This document shows positions 23,395 to 33,700 of a stretch of 64,000 bases of DNA, in pieces. Numbering within the stretch: the stretch's first letter is position 1; each line of letters begins with the position of its first letter. The translations under genes and the position numbers were made by a program. The stretch spans positions 14,531,072 through 14,595,071 of the forward strand of contig NC_084807.1 of assembly GCF_963583255.1 (NCBI RefSeq). Direction: 5' to 3'. The notes under the pieces are model-generated. The model ran no database searches. It had not been told where the DNA came from and saw nothing but the letters and a program-made list of their open reading frames with translations. Source of the stretch: Pyrus communis. Taxonomy: Eukaryota > Streptophyta > Magnoliopsida > Rosales > Rosaceae.

Positions 23395-25694
23395 AATCTC
23401 AAAACAAAAACACTTAAACATTCTCTCCCCCACACTTATTTTCTTTCATAATGTAACTCAAAAGGAATTCAATTAAGTCATGCTCACTATCTTTTAAGAA
23501 CAAGGGTAAGGACGGTCATATTCTAGGTTAGGTGAAGATAAAGTGGGTTAACAAAGAACATGGGTTAACATGGCTCAACGGGGGTAAAACTTACAACATA
23601 TACGAAATATGGGAAGCGAGGCTATTTGGCTATGGTGGCAACTACACAACTTCATCTTGATATATGTTATGCAAATCAATAACATGCTTTGAATGAAATG
23701 GGCATGAGTTCTAGCATTTGGAACTATATGATGAAACGCCTTCTAAGCAGTAACCAAGCAAAGAATAATGAGATCATGCAACGATTTTAGAAAACAAGAA
23801 ATCACAGATTATACTCTCCAAAGAACGTTATAGGCTCAAGTCTCTCAGGGTTGTAGCATTTGTTTGAGTTCCTTCCTTCAGGCATGTTACAAAAACTAAA
23901 TTTTCTTTTATGATTGCATGTGAAGTCATACATTATAACCATAACCAAGCATATACCAAGAGTAAATCAAACTTTTCTCTATGTTTATAACTCTTTTTAA
24001 CAGTCATGCAATTACAAACCAAATCCTTATCATTGTGTTGGAAGGTATCCTAAGACACAAACACACACACAAAAACAACTTTAAAACAACTCTTTTTGGG
24101 TTTTTCAAAACAATTTTTCAAATTTTTATGGGATTTTCGAATTTTTAAGACAAAACACACTAAAACAGTTTTAAAACAGTGAGAAACAACATGTGAAGTG
24201 ATAGGTGATAAAATCCAACGAATTTGCATCAAATATACTTAGTTACCCCCCCACACTTAAATCAAACATTGTCCTCAATGTTTTAAGCATAGATTCACAC
24301 AAAGCATAAGTAAATACACAAAAAGCACTTAAACATACTAAACATGGCATAATGTAATTAACAAAGAGAAGAGTTTAGAGACGCAAATCTGGTTATAGAG
24401 TGTAAATTCCATCTTCTCCTTGGTAATTGCATTGAGGCTTTTGATCTTTGTGATTCCACAGGCTTACTCTTGAACTGGTTTCTGCCCATCGTTGATTTTC
24501 CTTTGTGCTACTTCTTGAACTGGGCAGCAGGATGGTTCTTTTGGTCTCCCCCGAAGGTCTGAGCTTATCCCTTTTATCTGTTTCTTTGTTCAATCTTTCC
24601 AATTCGTATTGAAAAGGGTTGGAGGATAACTCAGCCTATGTTTGTCTCCACATGCTTCAATGTATCATTTGCACTTGCCTTACTCGCTCCCCTTTGCAGA
24701 AGTGGTCCCTTCTCCGGAAGTGTATCAACCGTTGAAGATGACTACTCGAGAGCAACGCTAGGTAAGCAATCAGGAATAGATTCCAGGCAGTTGGCTCCAG
24801 AACGGAAGACTGACTCCAAGTGCCGGCTGATTGCTTGTTTTACTTTGCCATGCGAGTAAGAACAAGGACAAAGAAAAAGACAGGGAAAGAGCATGATATG
24901 AGATACTTTTGCTTTTGACCTTGATGATATGAGATACCTTTGCTTTTGAAGAAGCGGTGAATGAATCAGCACATGTATTTGTTGTGCTGTTTCCTCCTGG
25001 GTCATATGTACTCCAGGCATCTGGTATCATCTTTGGGGAAGAAGAAAGAATTGAGTCTTTCGAAAGGCTTTGCTGGGAGTGCGCCCTCAGAGGTGAAAGA
25101 GAGTTGGGCATTTTCTTCAGGTTTACCCTGCCATAAAAGACGAAGGTCGACATATATAGAGATAATATCAAGTGGTGGTACTTTTTACCTTTGTCGACAA
25201 ACGTTTTGATCCCGCAAATCCGGCTTTTTGAAATAATGGCGCCTCTTCGATCTCTGAACACGCCTCTTCGATTTCTGAGCAGGCGCCCCTTCGATTTCTG
25301 AATGACGTCCCTTCGCTTGCTGAACGACACGTGGTAGTGCAGATGCGGCTCCTTTTGACAAAGCTGCACGCGTCTTCTGAAAAGCTGAGAAAGTGTCGCC
25401 GAACTTTGCGCTTGTCGGCTAAAGATGTGTAGTTGCGATGATGGCCTCCACGTGTTGTCTGAAAAGAAGAACTCTTTTGACAAAGTTGAACACGTCTTCT
25501 GAAAAGCTGAGAAAGCGTCGCCTAAATTACGTCGGAAATTCCGGCTTTTTGAATCGGTGGACGCGTCGCCTTGGCTTCTTATTGAGGTATCGATCACCGC
25601 CACAAACACACTCTGAAGATTTCCCATTCTTGAAAATTGACTCCGGCCCTTTGAAATTTAACTCCATCCCTTCTCTTTGAACACTTTTGAAAAA
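22614..25694 (-). other. Element C 3' non-coding region and antisense-ORF upstream region
   Basis: Read on the minus strand this matches the 3' regions of A and B. It holds polypurine-like tracts at 23423-23437 and 24245-24258 and a T run at about 23357-23393. On the plus strand, 24700-25694 is the promoter-like region of the antisense ORF: exon-like piece 24710-24761 bounded by CTTTGCAG and GTAAGCA, TATATAGAG near 25155, tandem repeats at 25230-25325, and duplicated TTTTGACAAAG blocks near 25353 and 25476. A 285-codon minus-strand ORF (24770-25627) overlaps it but is low in support. Confidence 0.6.
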
Positions 25695-26387
25695 ATGGCA
25701 AACTCATCGAACCTTAGCTTGGAATTGAGCCTTAGCAGTGATACGGGCGCGCCGCGTCAAGGTAATGTATGGCGTCCTTCTTTCTTTTCTTCTAACGGTC
25801 CTCTTTCAGGTGAAGACTCTGTGATGCAGGACGCCACAACAGCTACAAGAGTAGCTAGGAACCTCCTCACACCAAAAGATAGTAGGCTGCTGTCAGGACG
25901 GTCAGATGAGTTGGCCGTTCAAGAGTCCCTCGCACTTAGTGTTCAGTGTGCGAGTTCTGTGTCCAACATGGGCCAACGCCTGCTTGCCCGCTCCCGTCAG
26001 GTGGAATCATTGATGGCAGAGGTGGAAAGTCTCAAGCAGGAGATCCAGCAGCTGAAGTATGAGAATAGAAGTTTGCATGTGCTTGCAAATAACTATTCGT
26101 CGGGCATGAAGAGGAAGCTTGATGAGCTGCAAGAGTCTGAAGGTCGGATTCACAGTGACCGTCAAAGGTTTTCGTCTTTCCTCCAGAGGCACCTTTTTCC
26201 TGGCTCATCCAGCGCTTGGCCAAGTATTGAGGCCTGGAATGCTCTATCTTCGATGCCTCCCGCTCCGATGCCTTCTGTTCCTACGCCTTCCGCTCCGATG
26301 CCTTCCGCTCCGATGCTTTCTGTTCCTACGCCTTCCGCTTCAAGAGTAAAGCCCCGTAGTGGGGCCTCAAGCAAACAACCTTTGTGA
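25695..26387 (+). CDS. Antisense ORF (coiled-coil protein), element C copy
   Basis: 230 codons from ATG 25695, opposite to element C. A longer frame can be opened from a TTG at 25677, but the ATG matches the A copy start (MANPSN). Same layout: unknown N-terminus, coiled coil at about residues 95-150, then a Met/Pro/Ser five-residue repeat (about 187-215) and a basic end RVKPRSGASSKQ. Against the B copy I count six synonymous and two non-synonymous changes in the first 140 codons, a ratio expected under constraint on the protein. A branch-point-like CTAAC, pyrimidines and TTTCAG lie at 25793-25810 inside the frame, with an AG/GTAATG upstream. The 48-nt interval is in frame and probably too short for a plant intron. 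Function unknown. Confidence 0.82.
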   Translation: MANSSNLSLELSLSSDTGAPRQGNVWRPSFFSSNGPLSGEDSVMQDATTATRVARNLLTPKDSRLLSGRSDELAVQESLALSVQCASSVSNMGQRLLARSRQVESLMAEVESLKQEIQQLKYENRSLHVLANNYSSGMKRKLDELQESEGRIHSDRQRFSSFLQRHLFPGSSSAWPSIEAWNALSSMPPAPMPSVPTPSAPMPSAPMLSVPTPSASRVKPRSGASSKQPL

Positions 26388-26538
26388 AGCACCATCTTTC
26401 TTTGTTTAGCAGTGCCTATCAATAAATCAAACATTTTCTCAATGTTACAATCATAGACTCACACAATTAATAAACAAACAAACAATAACAACTAAACAAC
26501 CTAACAAGGCAGAAACGAAATAGCAACAAAGAGAAGAG

Positions 26539-26634
26539 TTTTTTTTTTTTATTTTTTTTATTTTTTTTATTTTTTTTTATTTTTTTATTTTATTTTATTT
26601 TTTTTTTATTTTTTTTTTATTATTTTTTTTTTTT
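26539..26634. repeat. T-rich low-complexity tract
   Basis: Almost 100 bases of T with single A interruptions, between the antisense ORF and the first polypurine-like tract of C. The same place holds 33 A in A and about 14 A in B, so it is an expanding homopolymer region. Confidence 0.9.
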
Positions 26635-26770
26635 CCAAATTTTCGGAGTTTTATACCAAGACAATATAAAACACACTAAAACACTCTAAAAACGCTTAAA
26701 ACAGCAAGAAACAACATTCTAAGTGAAAGGCGAATAAATCCCACGAAATTCATGCAAATACAAATTGTTT

Positions 26771-26784
26771 ACCCCCCCACACTT
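26771..26784 (-). other. Internal polypurine-like tract after pol, element C
   Basis: Complement of AAGTGTGGGGGGGT, following the TTGAGGACAAAGTTTGATTT block. The B counterpart is 36487-36499. Possible central plus-strand primer. Confidence 0.5.
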
Positions 26785-27002
26785 AAATCAAACTTTGTCC
26801 TCAATGTTTTAAGCAGAAAGTCACAACAGAGCAAGTAAATAAACAAATACGAGAAAGAAAGCAAAGTAAAGGCAGTAAAGAAAAAGAAAGGAATAAAAAT
26901 AAGTCTCTTAAAGGGGTTTCCAAGTTCTTCTCTATTCGGATGCATGGGTTGCCTCCCACGAAGCGCTTTCTTTTACGTCTTGCAGCCGGACGGTACCTCC
27001 GT

Positions 27003-28270
27003 TTAAGCTTGACTAGGTTCCACGGCATGGAGGGGTACCTCTTCCACGACATGCTCCTCAAACATCTCGTAATAGGGCTTCAATCGATGCCCATTCACTT
27101 TGAATTCTTGCTGCGTCCTTGAACTTTTGATTTGCACTGCACCATGAGGGAAAACATTAGTAACAACAAACGGGCCAATCCATTTAGAACGCAACTTACC
27201 AGGAAACAAACGTAGGCGAGAGTTGAAAAGTAACACTTTCTGCCCAACTGTGAAGGTCTTGGTTCGAATCATTTTATCATGGAATGCTTGGGTCTTGGCT
27301 TTGTACATCCGGGCATTCTCATAGGCTTCATTCCGAATCTCCTCAAGTTCATTCAATTGGAGCTTCCTATGAACTCCCGCTGCATCTATGTCCATGTTGA
27401 AAATCTTCACGGCCCAATGTGCCTTGTGCTCTAACTCTACGGGCAAATGACATGGCTTACCATAGACGAGCCGAAAAGGTGACATCCCAATGGGTGTTTT
27501 GTATGCCGTACGATATGCCCACAGTGCATCATCTAAACGTAAGCTCCAATCCCTCCTTGTTGGTCCAACGGTCTTCTCCAAAATTTGTTTTATTTCTCGG
27601 TTAGACACCTCGGCTTGGCCATTTGTTTGAGGATGGTAAGGTGTGGAGACCTTATGGTTGACATGGTACTTTCTTAGCAACGCCTCAATGGTCCGATTGC
27701 AAAAGTGAGACCCTCCATCACTTATGATTACTCTCGGCATTCCAAACCTAGCAAAAATGTTAGTTTTCACGAAATCTGCAACCACCTTAGAATCGTTAGT
27801 ACGGGTGGCTTTTGCTTCCACCCATTTAGAAACATAATCAACGGCTAGCAAGATATAAGTGAAACCATAAGATGGAGGGAAAGGGCCCATGAAATCAATG
27901 CCCCAAACATCAAAAATTTCAACATTAAAGACAGGGGTTTGCGGCATTTGGTCCTTGGTACCTATGTTACCCATTCGTTGGCAACGATCACAAGGCATAC
28001 AAAAGGTTCTAGCATCCCTAAATATAGTCGGCCAATAAAAACCACACTCTAGAACCTTGAGGGCAGTGCGTTGTGTGCCAAAATGACCACCACATGCATA
28101 TGTGTGACAAAAGCTTAGAATTGAGTGAAATTCAGAATCATGCACACATCTACGTACAATTTGATCTGAGCAATACTTCCACAAATAAGGGTCATCCCAA
28201 ACATAGAAACGTGCATCATTTTTAAGCTTATCACGTTGGTGCTTGTTTAGTTCATTTGGAATTTGTTTAG
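27003..28270 (-). pseudogene. Element C integrase (separated from RT by insertion of B)
   Basis: Open from 28270 to the stop at 27003. In order it holds the HHCC zinc region (HTYACGGH and CMPCDRC), the catalytic core with WGIDFMGPF (first Asp), ISDGGSHF (second Asp) and the Glu in [10 protein letters not shown], then a C-terminal domain with KWIGPFVV (the GPF/Y-type motif of gypsy integrases). It ends [13 protein letters not shown]. Integrase would join the cDNA to target DNA. Unlike B, this copy has an undamaged C-terminal domain. Element B sits just N-terminal of the zinc region, dividing the gene from its RT half at 43048-44853, so it cannot now be read as one protein. The extra N-terminal codons up to 28316 come from B's LTR. 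Confidence 0.93.
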
Positions 28271-30621
28271 TGATAGGAGCATATTCATGCGACTTAAATG
28301 GCTTGTTCTCGTGCATTTACGTTATGTTTCTCTCGTTATTTTAGTCCTTTATGCTTCTTTTGTGTGTTTTCAGGTTCTAAGGGCCTAGGGAGCAAGAAAG
28401 TGCATTTTGAGGCCATTTGGAGCATTTTTGGGCATGGATTGGATAGCTTATCCATGGAGCCAAGAGGATGGACGAATTTGAAGGCCTTGTATGCACTTGA
28501 AGACACAAAACAATGGCTCTAGCCCAATCAAACACATTATGCCATACAAACCAACCTATTTTAGGCCCATTCTATGTACTTAAACCCTAGCCCTTTAAAC
28601 TAATTCATTTATCACTTATCAAACCATTCACTTATCACTCACCACATATCATTCACTTATCACTTAACATATCATTCATTTATTTCACTTCCATACTCCT
28701 CTTAATTCCACATGCATTCTCACACATGCACATCATTCACTCACATTTCCACCATTCATTCTTTATTCCTTTCCAAACATCTCACATGCATTTCCACCTT
28801 CCTACTTCATCATTTCACCACATTCTCCCTCTTTAACTCACATGCATTCATCATAATTCACAACACAAAACAACTTCATTGCCATGGGTTCCCATTTCCT
28901 TTCCAAACATCTCACATGCATTTCTTCATTATTTCCTAACCCTACATGCATTATTTATTGCATCTTCACATGCATTCACACACACTTTACACATTCAAAC
29001 CGTGAGCTCCCATTCCTATATGCCATTTTCAGATTTCCACCCACTAACCTAGTCATCAACACATGCACTTCCACCTTTCATCCACAATGATTCATGATTC
29101 ATTCACTTTGCATCCTTTAAATCACATACTTTTCCATCATTAATTAGCCACTTGCATCTTAAACAAACAACCATATGTTCCCTCCACTACTCCTATAAAT
29201 ACCCTTGCATTCATTCATTCAATTCATATCTCATATTTCCATTCACAACACTTCACACAACACAAATACACATCCATTGCCGCAATTCCCCTTCCATTTT
29301 CTGTGCAGTTTTTCTCCTTCATTGCAGCCACTATCCAACCACTTCCCATCCCTCCAAAACACTTCACATAATCCCCAAAGCTCACCTTAGACCTTGTGCT
29401 ACAACAACGAGGAAGAAAAGAGTGCTTAAACGTTCATACAATTCAAGTTTGAGTTGTTGGAATGTTTAGGTGTTTCTTTGATTTCAAAGTTTAAATTTAA
29501 TTCTCTTTGTTTTGTACGTATGAGAAGGGAAGAGAAGAGTGCCTAAACGTTCATACAATTCACGTTTGAGTTGTTGGAATGTTTAGGTGTTTCTTTAATT
29601 TCAAAGTTATGAGGAACTAAACCCCCTTTAGCTAGGGGGTGATTCGAAACTATGTTTATATTTGCAATTTGAATTGATTACGTTTGGTTGGAATTTCATA
29701 AGTTGTGGATTCAATTCGTTTAACTGTTTGATTGATAACTTATTTATGTATGTTCATTGAGATTGCAAGCTTAATTTTCATGCATAAATATGACGCTAGA
29801 ATATAAGTGAATTTCACCTAATCGCTATGAACTTATATTCACAAGTAGTGGAGGTTGCTTATAAACAATCGCGTTAAATGAATTCTTGGCATAAGTTTCA
29901 TGCGTATTCCATAGTAACGAATGCCTCGTCGATGTTTATGATTTCCGTTGAACTTAATGATCTTTGTTGAATGTCTCTATCATGCGTATTCCATAGTTAG
30001 GGACTTTGATTAAGAATAATTTGGTTGTAATGCGTATTCCATTCAATCCAACGAATTTAGGGAAATCTGAAAGTTAATCTAAGTGGATCTAATTAACTTG
30101 GAGCATTGAGTTTCACAACTTATCGAAAGACCAACTGAGAATCAATTTTGTTTTGCAAGTGTAACATGTGTGGAGAAGAACCCCTTGGCTATTCCATCAT
30201 CCATATTTTTATCACATTCATATTTACATTTTGCCTTTAATTATATTCTGTCCATTTAATTTAATATCGTCCAACCACAATTTCCCCCCCCTATTTTGTT
30301 AAGTCTTAATCATTCGTATTTGTTTTATTTTTGTATCTTTAAGCTTTTGGAGTCATAAACACTTGCAAATTCGTCTAAATCAAGTTCTAGCTTCTATTTG
30401 AGTCAATTTGATTGTTTTAGACAATTTGAGTTTTTCAAAGCCATTCTGAGTCCTAGTAGTCTTGTTAAGAGTATTTTAATTTAGTTTTTATGTTTTTAAG
30501 TCAATTTAGAAGGTTTTAGCAAGCCCTCCTAATCCCCGGTCTAGAACGATCCCTCACTTATCCATTCTACTACAATTGTCAAACGAGGGTTTAATTTGAG
30601 TGTCAAGTAAATCTCGCACCA
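28271..30621 (+). repeat. Element B 5' LTR
   Basis: 2,351 bp. TATA box TATAAATA at 29193-29200; CCTAAACGTTC-type repeat units near 29427 and 29542; CCCCCT/AGGGGG hairpin at 29632-29649; U5 block CTAATCCCCGG at 30529-30539. U3 is rich in CACATGCATT and TTATCACTTATCA words. The ORFs in it (28712-29469) are LTR low-complexity sequence. Confidence 0.95.
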
Positions 30622-30663
30622 AATTTTGGCGCCGTTGCCGGGGATTAGCAACTTTGCTAATCC
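30529..30663 (+). other. U5/leader RNA structure with two competing pairings, element B
   Basis: CTAATCCCCGG in U5 (30529-30539) is exactly complementary to CCGGGGATTAG across the 3' end of the PBS (30638-30648). The same bases also form a local hairpin GGATTAGCAA / TTGCTAATCC (30642-30651 with 30654-30663). The two pairings exclude each other. Equivalent sequences exist in A, C, F and J. Confidence 0.55.
30627..30644 (+). other. Primer-binding site, tRNA-Asp, element B
   Basis: TGGCGCCGTTGCCGGGGA, five bases after the LTR end, identical to the PBS of A, C and F. Confidence 0.93.
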
Positions 30664-30714
30664 TTTGTCTTTATTTTTATATTTTGTTTTTCGTGCATTC
30701 TTATTTCAAATTCT

Positions 30715-30744
30715 TAGTTTGTTTGTTTCCTTGTTTTTTTTTAG
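30715..30744 (+). promoter_or_regulatory. Possible 3' splice site in the leader before gag
   Basis: A long T-rich run ending TTTTTTTTAG, followed by GTACTG and the gag ATG nine bases later. The same arrangement (pyrimidines, AG/GTACT, gag start) occurs in A (about 13345), F (about 51650) and J (minus strand near 62798). Splicing is inferred, and no donor could be fixed. Confidence 0.35.
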
Positions 30745-30753
30745 GTACTGTGT

Positions 30754-33700
30754 ATGACTCGTAGCTCTCGGCCTATTATAGAGAACATCTCCGACTTTGA
30801 CGGTGATTTTGAACGCACTTTGAGGAGAACGAGGAGTCAACAAGAGCCACCACAACCTCCACCACAACCTGGGCTTGAAGAAGACGAAGTAGGTGTAGAA
30901 GAAAAGCCCACGGATCAGATTTTTGAAGAAGAACAAGCCATGGCAGCAGATAATAGAACCATCAAGGAGCTTTCGGCCTCGGGTTTGGATAATGCATTGC
31001 CTCTTTGTATCCAATACCCCACGGCTGCAGAGGGGAAGACTGAGGAATTTGAACTCAAATCCAGTTTGTTACACCATATTCCGAAGTTCCATGGCTTGTC
31101 TATGGAAGACCCCAACAAACACTTGAAGGAGTTCGAGGTGGTTTGTTCGAGCATGACCCCCGTCAATGTGGATGGGAGTATATTGAAGATGAAGGCCTTT
31201 CCATTTTCACTTATGGACAAGGCCAAAGATTGGCTCTACGAACTAGCCCCGGGAACTGTGACTTCGTGGGAGAGTATGAAGCGTGCTTTCTTGGAGAAAT
31301 TCTTCCCTACTTCGAGAGTGATTCTCCTACGGAAGAAAATTAGTGGTATTCAACAGAATCATGGCGAGACATTCCCGGCTTATTATGAGCGCTTCAAGGG
31401 CCTTGTAGCTTCATGTCCTCAACATCAAATGAAGGAGGAACTTCTCCTTCAATATTTCTATGAGGGCCTCCTTCCTATCGAACGTCAAATGCTTGATGCA
31501 TCAGCGGGAGGAGCATTGGTGGACAAAACACCAAGGGATGCCAAGATTCTCATAGCCAACCGAGCGCTCAACGCTCAACAATATGAAGGAGTGGGTCAAA
31601 GGGAAGCCCCACGACAACAAAGTGTAAATGAGGTGAGTGCTATTTCTGAAATTCAATCACAACTTGCTAATCTTACTTCTCTTGTTTCTCAGGTTGTGAT
31701 TGGTCCAAAAGCACAAGAACACCAAGTTTGTGGCGTGTGCTCAATTCAAGGGCATCCATCCGACAAGTGCCCTCAACTAATTGAGAATGGTGGGTGGGAA
31801 TCTGCCAATGCAATTGGTTTCCAAGGACAAAATCAAAACAACCCATACTCGAACACTTACAATGCCGGATGGAGGGACCATCCAAACTTCAAATGGAGGG
31901 AGCCACAACAAGCTGCCCAACAAGGAGGATTTAGGCCAAACCCCCCTGGTTTTTATTCCAAGCCGTATGCACCCCAACAACCCCAACAACCCCAACAACC
32001 TTCGACATCATCTCATTCAGGTACGTCCTTGGAAAGTGATCAAGCTATGCAATTACTAACCTCTATTTCGCAGGGGTTGCAAAATCAAAACAACCGGATA
32101 GCAAATAACGAGAAGGAAATGACGGATATGAAGAAACAAATAGGGCAGATTTCTGAGTTCCTTGGACAAATTAGAGAGCAAGGAAAGCTTCCTAGCTCAA
32201 CCACAGTCAATCCAAAGGGAGGATTCGAATCCGCCAAGGCCATCACCCTAAGGGGTGGAAAAGAAGTTGGGACCGAGCCAAACAATCCCAAATCTGCCCA
32301 GAAAGTAGATGAAGAGACGACACAACCTGAGGCAGATCACCCTAACTCGGCCAAATCAGGTAATTTAAGTTCAAATTCATGTACTTCACGTCCTAATCTG
32401 CCCAATGTACCTTTTCCTCGCAGGTTCATGCAAGAAAAAAAGGAAGAAAGCGAGAAGGACATTCTTGAAACGTTCCGGAAAGTGCAAGTGAACATACCGC
32501 TTCTCGATGCAATCAAACAGGTTCCAAAGTATACTAAATTCCTCAAGGACCTATGCAATACAAAGAGAAGAAGGGCAAACAAAGAGGTAGTGAAGGTAAG
32601 CGAGAATGTGTCCGCTGTTTTGCAACGTAAACTGCCTACCAAGTGCAAAGACCCCGGTAGTTTCACGATTCCTTGTGTAATTGGACATAATCGTTTTGAA
32701 CATGCCATGCTTGATTTAGGTGCATCTATAAATGTCATGCCTTATTCTATTTATGCATCTATGAATTTGGGTGAATTAAAACAAGATGGTGTAATTATAC
32801 AATTGGCTGATCGTTCTAACGCGTATCCAAAAGGAGTTTTGGAGGATGTGCTTGTGCAGGTGAACCATTTAATTTTTCCGGCTGATTTCTACGTCCTAGA
32901 CATGGAGGATTCAGCCCATTCTACATCTTTGCCGATTCTCCTTGGTAGGCCATTCATGAAGACGGCCCGAACGAAGATTGATGTATACAAAGGCACCTTG
33001 ACAATGGAATTCGATGGGGACGTGATTGATTTTAATATTTCTGAAACTATGAGATATCCCGTTGATGACCATTCTTGTTTTTCCATTGATGTTATCGATT
33101 CTTTGGCGCAGGTATACCTTGAAGAATTGAACGAGGACGCCCTGGAAACAACCATCACTAAGGCCATAGAGCGCAAAAATGAAGGATTTGGGCCAATGCA
33201 AGGCCACGACAAGGAGGAGGAATTCTTTGCAATGGGTTCTAGTGAAGAAATAATTGAGGTTGTGGCAGCCCTTGAGTCATTGCCACAACAATATGGTAAG
33301 GTTCCACTCTCACTTTCAAATTCAGTTTCCACTAAGATGCTACCTTCTGTTGTTCAGACACCATCGCTTGAACTTAAGCCGTTGCCGGACCATTTGAAGT
33401 ATGTGTTTTTGGGAAAAGGCGAAACATTGCCCGTCATCATTTCATCAAGTCTCACGGCAATGGAGGAGGAGAAGCTTGTGAGGGTGCTGCGAGAGCACAA
33501 AACGGCCATAGGGTGGACTTTGGCCGACATTAAAGGAATAAGCCCTACCACATGCATGCACCGTATACTTCTTGAGGAGGGGGCTAAACCAACTCGAGAG
33601 GCTCAACGCCGTCTCAACCCTCCGATGATGGAAGTGGTGAAGAAGGAAATAATCAAACTTTTGGATTGCGGAGTGATCTACCCTATCTCCGATAGCCGTT

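Noticed and set aside
24770..25627. 285-codon minus-strand ORF in element C (and shorter relatives in A and B) opposite the antisense-ORF promoter region
   Set aside because: It crosses tandem repeats and promoter-like sequence, and in A and B it is broken into different frames, with start and reading frame not kept. The protein has no recognisable domain. Probably a chance frame in GC-richer sequence.
25737..25810. A 48-nt intron inside the antisense ORF
   Set aside because: Donor-like AG/GTAATG, a CTAAC branch-point word and TTTCAG are present, but 48 nt is shorter than usual plant introns and the interval is in frame without a stop, so it is more likely coding. The acceptor might still serve an upstream exon.
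30627..30644. tRNA-Asp gene
   Set aside because: Only the 18 bases matching the tRNA 3' end are present; no cloverleaf around them. It is the primer-binding site.
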